From Rhynchospora pubera (taxonomy: Eukaryota > Streptophyta > Magnoliopsida > Poales > Cyperaceae), in assembly GCA_028095005.1 (NCBI GenBank), contig CM051460.1:283628238-283692237 (forward strand): a stretch of 64,000 bases of DNA, in the 5' to 3' direction. Below the pieces are notes generated by a model that worked only from the letters and a program-made list of their open reading frames with translations, searched no databases and was not told the DNA's origin. The translations under genes and the position numbers were made by a program. Of the stretch, positions 46,879-57,604 are shown piece by piece (position 1 is the first letter of the stretch; each line of letters begins with the position of its first letter).

Positions 46879-47579
46879 ATGGGGCTGATGATCTTTGTGT
46901 GTGTACTTCTCAGTGTGTTAGCAAGCACTCCTACCTCCAATGGTTGGGGTCCTGAGGGCCATTCCATAGTTTGTAAAATTGCTGAGGTACTATTTCAAAA
47001 CTCAAAAAGTTTCTATTATTGTGAGATGCTTTAATAGTGTTTGTGCCCGGTGAAATACCAAGTGCATTTTTTTAAAGGGTTTGATGCCCTGGCCATTTTC
47101 CAAAACAATTAAAAACATATCAATAATAAATGAACCATGAAAATATCTGTAACAACATTTTTTTACTATTTCCTCACTTAAATGTCCATTGTCCAACAAT
47201 ATTTTTGCTCATTTTGTCGGAAAATGATTAACATAGGAAAAGGTACATTGCGTGGATAATTTTGCCACCACATCTTTCCCTATAATTTGTAATTTTTTTA
47301 AATATTATCGAGGGATTTTCGTCCCTTCTTTTAATATTATTTTTAGGTTTTTTCTTTTTCAATTAATTATTCATTTTATTTATTTTATTTTATATTATTT
47401 TTGCTTTTTAATTAGTACTTTTCACAATCAATTTGATGCTTGTCACCCTTCTTTCTTATCTCACCGGGCCAATGCATTTTCTATAGATCTGAAGCAGTGT
47501 ACTTAAATAAACAAAATGTCTTATATGAATATTGGAGGGATACCGTAAAATTAACAATTAAGATTTAAGAGATTTGTAT

Positions 47580-47621
<42 letters not shown>

Positions 47622-50047
47622 CTCTTGTAAAATATTTCAGAGCTATCTTACGAGTAATGCAAGAAAAGCTGTGCGTGAGTTGCTACCAAAGGATGCAATA
47701 GACCTCGCATCCGTATGCTCATGGCCTGATGAAATTCGAAAGCAGCAAAAGTGGTCAACGATGCTTCATTTTGTAGATACTCCCGGTGTTTGCAATTTCG
47801 ACTATAATAGTAAGATTTTTTTTCAATGATTAATAACAGCAAGTTATTTTCGTTCACGTCTTATTTTCAAAAAAAAAAAAATTATGGAGAGCGCCCAACT
47901 ACCAAATTTTTTGACAATGCATATTGCTAATCAGTAATCACAACTTTGTTCAATATTATTGCTGTTCAGTTTAGACACTGAAACCCTAAATTAAAAACAT
48001 ATATATCCTTTTATTTCTCAATTTTGGTGAATATTAGTTAAGTCGATGTGGTAATTTTCAATTGAAAATATTTCTGTAAATTACCTCCTATCTTATCATA
48101 CTGATAATCCGATAGGGTCAGTTTTGGTGTCTTAAGACCTTCTTTCCTCCCTAATTCTTCCTCCGATTCTTTTGTAGTTTGTGTGTGTGTGTGTTTGTTT
48201 TTATTTTTTGTGTTTTTGAAGGCCGAGATTCTTTTATAGTTGCTACTGAAATAAAATTAAATATTAATAAATTCTCCGAAACAAAAAGAAAAAAATGGGA
48301 GGTGACGACTAAATTGAGCATCTCTGTTCTCCATTCGCTTTTGCCAAGTATTAAAGACTTGCGATATATTTATTATGCTATTAATCGACTGCCTGGTGTT
48401 TGCACAATGCACTATCAAGAACTACCTTTCCTAACTTAAGATGTCTAGCAGACCTCTCTGTACATATTATTCATACACCCAACAAAAACAGCCATCCATG
48501 ACCATGATGTCATTTCTAATGAATTTAATTTTTTTTTGGGTATGAATCAGGGGATTGCCATTCCAATGGAGTAAAAGATTTCTGTGTGGTAGCAGCTATC
48601 AAGAACTACACCGAGCAACTGGAAACATACCAACACTCGCCAACTTGTAAGAATTAAGATTATGAATCATCAATTAATGCCAATTATTATTTTTCCCTGT
48701 GTAAACTTTTTTATAAAGGATTAAAAGACATCTTGATAAATGCAACATTTCATGCCGGTCAAAATTTTTTCACCATAATTGTCCAAATGCAGGAAGCAAT
48801 TGCAATCAGATGAACACTTAATTATACAAATCTTTTTACAATAATTGTTTTGTTCTCCCAACATAATGAAATGTTGTTTCCTTTTAGATAATTTAACAGA
48901 GGCCTTGATGTTCCTTTCTCATTTCGTTGTAGACATCCATCAGCCTCTTCATTGTGGTTTTGTGGCAGATTCTGGTGGGAACACCATACTAGTGAATTGG
49001 TATGATGTAAAGACCACACTTCACAAGGTAAAGTATACCTTATATTTGGAACATGGTTTGTTCTTTCTAATTTTTATTTGTATATTCACTTGAGCTTACT
49101 TATATTAATTCATTAAGGTATGGGATGACAATATGGTACAAAAGAAGATGAATGATTCTTTCTATGGTGACCTGATTACAATGGCAAAGGAACTTAAAAT
49201 GAAAATTGATTCACAGGCAAGTGTTTCAATCATTACTGATATGTTTCAATATTATCTTGTTAAAAAAATATACAATTCCCTCTTTTTTTGATAAATATTT
49301 TATTTTATTTTTTTACTCCATGTTTGTCTTTCTGCAGGACTATTATGCTCAAAAAGTAAACGAATGGAGGGCATGTGGAAATGACGCATTTGCCTGTGCT
49401 AAAGAGTAAGATACTCATTTAATAAGAAGAAAATGTGGAATTTAATTAATACTGTTTCTTCAACGAATAAATGAATGTGGCATTTGCAAAAAAAAAATAT
49501 CAGGTTTGCTTCAGAGAGCATTGAGCTGGCTTGCTCACTTGCTTACAAGGACGTGTACCAATATTGTACTTTAGGCGGTAAGATTTTTCTTTCAGAAAGC
49601 ATACAAAATTAAGTTTTAAACTTCAGGTTTTTCTACAAATTCAGTCAGACTTAGTACAGAGCTAGTAACATATCAAATTTTTTCCCTTTTTTGTTTATAG
49701 AGTAATTTTACTTTGGTATTGCACTTATTAGTTAAAATTAAAGGCCATGTCGTGAACCTATACTATCAATTAATGATCCTTTTAATTCCACAGTAAATCG
49801 AGACAAATGGCGATACTTGGTATACCATCACGGATTCACCATTGGAGAAACAAAAATAATGACAATTGTTTTTCATCTTGCAGATTATTATTTCACCACC
49901 CGTATTTCGACTGTAGAAGAGAGGATTATGCAAGCAGCTATCAGGCTAGCTTCACTGCTCAACAAAATATTCAGCAATATTCAAGAAGGCAACTCGCCAA
50001 AAATTAGCCAGATTTTGACAAGCGTGTCAAAATCAGTTGATAAGTAA
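46879..50047 (+). CDS. S1/P1-type nuclease, copy B, full length
   Basis: Same family and exon plan as copy A: 46879-46986, 47641-47809, 48551-48646, 48888-49027, 49118-49216, 49338-49405, 49504-49577, 49884-50047, giving 305 aa, the usual length. The 22-residue signal peptide precedes Trp23. All nine zinc ligands are present (W23, H28, D66, H79, H136, D140, H146, H170, D174). The C-terminal helix RIMQAAIRLASLLNKIF, lost in copy A, is intact. In the HFxGDxHQPLH motif the Gly at 139 is Val (HFVVDIHQPLH), a change at a strongly conserved position close to two zinc ligands. Exon 5 again ends in a GC donor. An ATG at 46840 is in frame but would put 13 residues before the signal peptide, so I chose 46879, which matches copy A. 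It is likely secreted or vacuolar. Confidence 0.93.
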
Positions 50048-50275
50048 ATAAGATATATAATCATGCGGTCATGGACTTCAAGACAGATCCTTGTTGACGA
50101 TTTGCTACTGAATATATTTTGTCACTAAAAGGGCATGCATAACATCATTATTGTTTTCATATGAGTTTGTGTGTAATTGTTTTGCCTATCAAATACATAA
50201 AGTGACTTATGTAGTACGACGATGCAATTGAGATTTGAGAAACACACCCGTTAGTGAAGACGAAAGATATATATT

Positions 50276-51704
50276 TTTTGTACCTTGATATTAAAAAAAA
50301 GTTGACAACAAATTATATAGAAAAAAAAATGGCCCGTTAGTAAGATTTTAGCCCAAATTTGAAAGAGAGAAGACACACCCTCTCTTCCCCTAAAAAATAA
50401 TAATATTCTTAAAATATTCTGGAATTTCGAAAATATTACTAAAATAATTTTGAAAAACCGATATTTATAGAAATAAAAACATGTCAAGATACATCTTGTG
50501 TGAGTTTTTCGTATCTTTCTGAGAATAATAGAAATAAATTTTGGAAGTAGTCAACCTTATGGTTCCAAGCAAAATCAGTCCAAAGTCCAAACCTTTTAAG
50601 ACAGAAGTTTGTGGTCAATACTTTTTTCTAATTTATATATCTTTTCGTATTACTTTTACTTTTACTCACCTAGTAATACACAAATACTTACACGCTGTTG
50701 TAATCATGTAATGTAGCAAGTTATTACAGGAAATTTATACGGGCCAACCTCACCCCACCTATTTTTGAAATAAATTAAAAAAATAAAAAAGTAATTTAAC
50801 TCGAATAGGCAAATATCTACTGATCTCTATTTTTCAACGAAATAAAAAAACTATTTCGTCGCATAGGACGGAATGATCAACGCAACAGCTCATTTGCACC
50901 ATCGTCTCAATCATTTTGCAGCCCTAAATGCAACAATTCTAATTTTTTTTTTTCAGAAAGGCCTGGCAGCTGGCAATTTTCAAGTTTGTTTTGGACCAGA
51001 TGTTATGAGCCGGGGTCTTTATAATTTATAACTTATAAGGACCTTTAATTCAGTGAAGTTCAAAACAGACAAATTTGGACCGACCTTATATTTTATCTGT
51101 CCATAACCCATTCTAAGTTTCTAAGTTCTAACCTTGCAAGTCTCATAAAACTGAAAAATCTACCACTCCGGCCCATTCTACACGAGTCGAAGTGTCGAAC
51201 ACAGTAACAATTGTTTCTGTGAAGCTTCTTGTCTAAGCATGGACTGGACACTTACAGGACACTGGACACCTATACAACTAGTTTCTCCTTTTTAGTACAA
51301 ATCGTTAGTCACACCCTCTCCACTTTTAAAATTAATTTTTTAGTAAAATCTTTCTGACTGATTTATAACGGTATGAGACAATCCCAGCCGTAGCCTCGTG
51401 GCATCTATACAACTATATAACAAAAGGGGGCTAACTATGCGTAACTTCATAATAAATGGCACAACAGTTCTCGTCGATCTGATTTTATGTCATTAATTAT
51501 TATGGTGGCAAGGACAATCAAACCTGATCCTACAATCGACAATCTGACATTTTTTTAGGATCTCATTTTTCTTGCATGGTAGGCGGTGTACCTTATAACA
51601 AAATTCATTTCGTTCGATCTATTTGGGGAATTATAATAGTGAAAGTATCTCCCAATTCAGATCTCATTGTGCGATCGATTTCTGCGTTTCTAAAATTAAA
51701 TGAG

Positions 51705-51708
<4 letters not shown>
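50276..51708. other. Intergenic, no gene recognised
   Basis: AT-rich, with no convincing coding frame or terminal repeats. Ends in a long TA microsatellite. Confidence 0.4.

Positions 51709-51782
<74 letters not shown>
51709..51782. repeat. (TA)n microsatellite
   Basis: About 37 TA units immediately left of foldback element FB4; a TA run also borders FB4 on the right (52189-52222). Confidence 0.97.
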
Positions 51783-51786
<4 letters not shown>

Positions 51787-52184
51787 TTTTGCTATGGTGA
51801 GTCGCGACTCACAAGAGGGTCCGTGAGTCGGACTCAAAACTCCTAAATCTAGTTCAAAATGACCGATCCAAACCGTTCAATATGATCTCCCTATTGAAAC
51901 CTCCATACTGACCAAATTTTACATTTTTTCGAAATTTTTAAGTATTTTTTTCGGATTTTTAAAAACTGCTATTTTTGAACGGTTCAGAACTAATTAGATT
52001 AACGATTTTTTAAAATTTCAAAAAAATACTTAAAAATTTCGAAAAAATGTAAAATTTGGTCAGCATGGAGGTTTCGATAGGGAGATCGTATTGAACGGTT
52101 TGGATCGGTCATTTTGAACAAGATTTAGGAGTTTTGAGCCCGACTCACGGACCCTCTTGTGAGTCGCGACTCACCATAGCAAAA

Positions 52185-52188
<4 letters not shown>
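51783..52188. mobile_element. Foldback element FB4
   Basis: 406-bp near-perfect palindrome. Tips are AGAGTTTTGCTATGGTGAG with GTCGCGACTCAC just inside, mirrored at the other end. The core GATCCAAACCGTTCAATATG and CATTTTTTCGAAATTTTTAA is shared with FB1-FB3, but the tips differ from theirs. Flanked by TA microsatellites on both sides. Non-coding. Confidence 0.9.
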
Positions 52189-52256
<68 letters not shown>

Positions 52257-52261
<5 letters not shown>

Positions 52262-52612
52262 AGCTATGGTGAGTCGCGACTCACGGATCCTCCGGTGAGT
52301 CGCGACCAAAACTCCTAGATCTAGATCAAAATGACCGATCCAAACCGTTCAATATGATCTCCCTATTGAAATGTCCGTGCAAACCAAAATTTTTATTTTT
52401 TCAAAATTTTTAAGTATTTTTTTATTTTTAAAAACTGATGTTTTTGAATGGTTCAGAACCAATTAGATTAACGATTTTCTAAAATTTCAAAAAAAAAATA
52501 CTTAAAAAATTCGGTCTACATGGAGACTTCAATAGAGAGATCATATTGGACGGTTTGGATCGGTCATTTCCGATCTAGATCTAGAAGTTTTGGTCGCGAC
52601 TCACCGTAGCTA

Positions 52613-52616
<4 letters not shown>
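52257..52616. mobile_element. Foldback element FB5
   Basis: 360-bp palindrome of the FB4 subfamily (TTTAGCTATGGTGAGTCGCG tips, same core). A (TA)n(GA)n run is on its left and a TA run on its right (to 52655). Confidence 0.88.
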
Positions 52617-52656
<40 letters not shown>

Positions 52657-52963
52657 TGACAGCAACAATTAGTTGAGAAGCATATCAATCTATAAACAGT
52701 CATAAAACATTATTTTCTCAGATTGTATTTCTTTGTGATAAGAATTAATTACTTTTTCAGGTGTTTATAAATTGAAATATTAATTTATTTTCTCTGATCG
52801 TACTACTTATTTAAAAGATATTAAGGCCTTTTTCTAAAGGGACAAGGGACATTGTTTGAAAACAATTATTATTATAATTATTATTGATATAGATCATATG
52901 ACAAACAATTACAATGATTGAGACTAAAGACCAAAACCATCATCCATTCAATTATAACTAAAA
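52657..52963. other. Spacer before the Helitron end
   Basis: AT-rich; nothing recognised. Confidence 0.35.
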
Positions 52964-53911
52964 CTAGCTTCTTTATAGCGCTTCGCGCGATATATGTTGA
53001 ACTTGGGTTGACTATCATTATATTTTGGGTACAATTTAAAAAAATATTTATAAAATCACAACTTTGATATCAGTTAAAAACACAACTACTACACAAATAT
53101 AGAAACAAATTCGCTGTTAATGATCAGTTATACAAGGGACATGAGAAATAAATTATCTCGAACTACTTCGTTGTTGAGTAAAGGATGATCAGCTATATCT
53201 AGTATAGAACTATTTCGGACGAACAATTCATATTCTGCACTAATCTGTTTTTTTTAAATAACATTTTTTTATCAGAAAACACCAAGCATGCTTGTAGAAC
53301 CAAATCAATCAATAAATAAATAAGATAAAAAAAATGATGGACTTCTAAAACCTCCTTAAAGTGAATTCTGTAGCTATCTGATTTTCTGGTAAACAAATAA
53401 GAAAAATAAAAGAAAATAAAGGTTATTTCGGTAGGAAAGTCATCTTAGTAGTACACTAAATATATGGTAAATCCATGGATTGAAATTGAAATATTTTAGA
53501 TCATATAAGTTTCAAATTTTGGGAACAAATGTGGTGAATCTTTATGTACCATGCCATTTTTCTTAATTGCTAATGTGAGGCTGTTAGCACAAAGATCTTA
53601 ACATATTAAAAGAATACCTACGGCATGTTAGCTGACCAAAATGCCCTTGTTCCAGATAAAAAAATGGGTACCTAGATATGAAAACAAAATATTTAAAATC
53701 TTCATTCTTAATGTGTGGAGAGGTAAGTACACTCTACATCTTGAATAAAATTTGCGCCTATTGCTTCTGAACGAAACACGTTACATGATATCTGTTGTAC
53801 CAATTTGAGATATTTAAAATCTTCTCTTGATCGATAAACTATCAGAAGTAACTTACCGGGAAGGAAAAAATCCTTTTGCGGGTAAAATTAAAGAATCTAA
53901 AAATGTCTTAC

Positions 53912-54050
53912 CAATAGCAGCACACATGCTTGAGCTGATAATTTCAGTTACTGATTGGCAAACATATGCCCAGGCATACTGAGTTGTAAGATTGCCGAGG
54001 CTCAGAACAATACCGCCTGCCATCGCAAATAAAACGGAAGGCCATTTGTC
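53912..54050 (-). pseudogene. Ureide permease (UPS) exon fragment
   Basis: One exon-like stretch, 139 nt, reads WPSVLFAMAGGIVLSLGNL followed by TTQYAWAYVCQSVTEII. This is close to the transmembrane segment of plant ureide permeases (allantoin/uracil transporters) that carries WPSV[LM]FAMAGGIVLSLGNL and TQYAWA. It starts after an AG and ends at a GTAAGA donor, matching the family's phase (ATT-G). Beyond the donor, a degraded continuation is readable for about 20 codons before a stop. No other UPS exon is in the window, so it cannot encode a transporter. Confidence 0.85.
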
Positions 54051-54472
54051 CTTGAATTGTTGTGAATGAAAAAAAATTAGATAATAATAAACTGATCAAT
54101 GATGTTTATATGATCTGAATTCTGAAATATTTATTTTTCTAGCATTTTTCTCTAGCAAATGGTGAAAGGCATTATAACAGGTCAAAAACGTTCCAAAAAT
54201 TGCTCATTAATGACAGCTCATCAAATTTGATTAAATTGTGTTTTTCTATTAATGGCATGTCCAACAATTTATTGAGACAGCACCCACAGCATTAAATTTC
54301 CAAAGCTATACACATTTCTTATACTAATGTGTATAGGCATTTAAAAAATCCTAATGTAAGTGAAATTTTCCATAATGAGAGAAAATAAATGATAATAAAA
54401 AGATTATAAAAACAACTTCAGTAAGAAAATTTATATGCTAAGAGAAAAAAATTGAGACATTATATGACTTAC

Positions 54473-55450
54473 AATGAGGAGTAGCCAAAATTCTGATGCA
54501 TCTCTCTTTAGACAGCTAAAAAGCTTACAGTAAAGATTTTTAATCTTGTGTGCCTCATCAACTGAAATTAGAAGTTAAACAGTATCTATAAATAAACAGA
54601 CTTGCAGAATAATGAGGTAAATAACTAAAATTTTGTGAAAAATTACTGATAATAGAAGACCAGCTGAACTTTGTCAGAATGGAAACATCTAATTGCATCA
54701 TTTCATAACTGGAGACCAAAATATCAAACAATGGGAGCTTTTGAAAAGAACACAATTGATGAGCCTGGATGCATTTCCTCGACATTTTGTGTCACCTTGG
54801 TACACTGTCACATTCAAGTTCCTAGCCCAACATTCTAATTCCTACGTTTAGTAAAGGTAAACATCCAAATTTTCTAAGTTCCTATCATTATTCAAATATT
54901 TACAATGCCTATTCAAATTACAAAGAATTATAGAGATAGAAAGAACCATGTTATACCTTCTCCCATTGCAATAATATACTTTTTGGGGCAACGACCAAGG
55001 CAGGTCCAGTGCTCGATCTCTCAAACAATATACTCTTGAGAAAGCAAACCACCTGTACAATTTTTTTCCAGACCCATTTCATCTACAATTTTTACATAAT
55101 AAAAAAGGCTAAATAAAAAACACAATTGGCAGCAAGTAATTTAGTTCAAATTTTAATCTTCTTCAAACAACTATGTATCTCCACCCAAACATCTTTATGT
55201 ATGCCATCCGAACACAACTGTACTTAAAGATAGTTCTCCAGTGTAAAGATTGATTTTACAAAGTTATAAGTGAAATAACATTCATCAATGACAACTTACC
55301 AGCAAGAGTAATGTTTCTCCTGGCTAGAGTATCCATTGAACCCCCTGAATCTGATAACCATAAAGAACTCCTTTATACACCTTAGCACTGATTTCACTAT
55401 TCAACTCCTGCTCTTTATCCGAGTTTCTTTCCAATGTTATTATGCTAAGA
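54473..55450 (-). pseudogene. SNF2-family ATPase fragment, four exon pieces
   Basis: Minus-strand pieces in the correct order for a SNF2 helicase domain. 55324-55450 reads VYKGVLYGYQIQGVQWIL then a stop; the GYQIQGVQWIL stretch resembles the N-terminal YQ..G..W motif. 54957-55052 is a clean 32-codon exon with GPALVVAPKSILLQWEK (motif Ia). 54647-54834 has NVTVYQGDTKC and, after a frameshift, FDILVSSYEMMQLDVSIL. 54473-54561 carries the DEAH box as IIIDEAHKIKN across a phase-correct splice. The ATP-binding GxGKT motif and the whole second helicase lobe are missing. The wording is closest to CHD-type remodelers, but I do not assign a subfamily. It is a captured, decayed fragment. Confidence 0.8.
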
Positions 55451-57604
55451 TCTTTATATCTGTTTAAATAACCAAAAAATAGAGATACAGTAATTAGATA
55501 AAATATTATTTGAGGATGTATAAATATGTAAATCCAATACTTTAATATTTATTTTTCTAGGATTGTTGATCAAGAAATGTGAGAAAATTTTCACCTTGAT
55601 CATAAAAAAATAAAATATTTAGTTTAATAAATAATACATCCTTTACAACCCATACAGAGATTCTCTCTTAGCACAAAACTATCTCTTAGCTTTGTAAGTT
55701 TTGTACTGCACTTTGGAGTTTGGACGACCCTCATAATAATACTCATATGGTTGTTTACACCAGAAATCTCAGTGACGCAAAGATATAGTTCAATCTGACA
55801 TTGTTCACAGTTAAACATGCAATATCAGAAACGTGAGTATCGAAGATAACAACACATTAAATAGAGGCATGTCCCAAATAATATACATGAAGCCGAAATA
55901 ACAAACTCACAAAAAATCTGGTAATAAAATTTTGGTAGGATGTTTTTTCTGGGGCATGCCTTAGACGATAAGCCTTCACCGTCGGCACTTACAGTTTGGC
56001 CCTTCTTCACGATAGTGTCAGTATAACCTAATCTGTTAAACATATGTTTTAACATTTTTTGCTAATTGTTTAATTTAAAGATAATCATATAATATATTAA
56101 TATTGCTCAAATATAATATATATAAGCCTAGAAAAACCTCTGCAAGTAGTTCGAGATATTTTTTTATTCCACGATCTGTATAAAATCATGTCTCCAGCAT
56201 AGCTTTTAAACCATATTTTCCTAGAAATTTATTTTCTAAAACTATTTTAGATAAACCAAATAAAAGTTTGAAAACTGATACAAAAATAAAAATATGTAGA
56301 TAAATTGCAATATCAAATTCATACCACAGTATTGTTTTAGCATAACTCAAGTACATGCTGAAACAATAGGCAGTCATCTTTGCTTTGAACCTTTCGAGTT
56401 CTATAGAAGTATTCATAATCTTTTGTATGACAGTCATCTTTCCTGTAGAATGCAGCATAGATAGGACAATTGTAAAATGTAAGATCGAAACTCAAAAGAT
56501 TAAAAATAGTATAGATATTGACCCCCAATTTATCTTCAAAAACTAAAAAATTTAGATAGGATGATTATGGAATGTGGGATTGAAACTAAAAAGATTAAAC
56601 GACGATTGTTAGCATGCACAGAAAAGAGACAACAACCTATTTTTTTCCACCAGACAACATATAGCTTGAATGGTTTCACCAGACAGCATCTAGCTTGTAC
56701 AGTAAGGAAATTAACTTGTGAATACTCATGGAGGCGATCATCAAGATTTCCATAATAGATGGGACCAAATTGACACATGGTCAAGATAACAGTGAACATC
56801 AGTATTCTGACCTTTGGTCCAAATGCGTACAAAATTAAAAAAATAAGAAATCAGATCAAAGAGGGAAAACTGAGAACCCTGTACAAAAATAACTTGTTTG
56901 AGTTAGACAAAGAGAGGGGGGATGAGAGAAAGGGAGGTTAGAGGGTTTTCAAATTACCTCAGGCATGAGCGGAGCATGGCTAGGGTTTGAAAATCGAAGA
57001 TCTTGACAGATAAGAAAGAGATCAGCACAACAGCAATGTAGAAAGAGAGTGAGAGAGCTTCAATTGATGTTGTCAGTTATCGCTGTTTGTTGTCGTGAAG
57101 CCACCACCAGTCGCCACCCCTCCAGGTAGCGCTGTACAACTGGAGAGAGAAAGAGAGTGAATGAGTGCAAGGAGGTGGAAGCACAACACAGGCACCGATC
57201 TCCTCCGGCCATGGAGTTGCCGGTCCTCTCCTTCTTTGGTCCTTCGATCTCTCTCTCTCTCTCTTTTCTCACGGATCACTCCCTCGTTCTGCGCAAGAAG
57301 AACCTAGAAGAAGGTAGAAAGCTCTGATAAACTTTATCAGGCGAACTCGGAGCATGCACACTGTACACTTTTAAATCTCCTAATATTTTTTGGGCTATGT
57401 GATCCATGTCCATCTAAAATAATCGGAAGGAACTCTTCACGTGCGTTGCCAGGAGAGGAATCCTCAGCGGAGGCGAATGGACAGGATCGCGCAGAGAGAA
57501 AAATAGACGGTTCAGATAATTGAACAGTAACACCCTGACTTGAAATTGAAGTATTTATAATGTCTCTCTCAAGCTGTAAATAGATACAAATCGCCATCTG
57601 ATAG
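55451..57604 (-). other. No confident gene; possible leader of a captured gene
   Basis: No long coding frame. At about 56945-57270 the minus strand has a CT-rich leader ending in AAACCCTAGCC followed by ATG and, after seven codons, a GTAATT donor. This looks like a plant first exon and could be the start of the captured SNF2 gene or of something else. Short minus-strand open stretches at about 55975-56065 and 56690-56815 are not recognised. Confidence 0.3.

Larger units (their letters stand above)
38445..50275 (+). repeat. Segmental duplication unit B (nuclease copy B)
   Basis: Counterpart of 23325-29245, expanded by the MULE at 38695-45598 and other changes. The sequences left (38445-38694) and right (45599-46330) of the MULE are contiguous in unit A (about 24350-24510 onward), which gives the empty site. 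Confidence 0.85.
52964..55450 (-). mobile_element. Helitron with captured gene fragments (3' end defined)
   Basis: On the minus strand the sequence ends GCGCGAAGCGC, then a 10-base tail, then CTAG followed by T (52964-52988). This is the Helitron 3' signature: a short hairpin about 10 bases before CTRR, inserted at A/T. A second copy of the same end lies at 61788-61814. Upstream on the same strand are exon fragments of two unrelated genes, a ureide permease and a SNF2 ATPase. Same-strand capture of several genes is characteristic of plant Helitrons. I could not find the 5' TC end, so 55450 marks only the last recognised captured sequence. The element may extend further, possibly as far as the PCBER-like gene. 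Confidence 0.65.
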
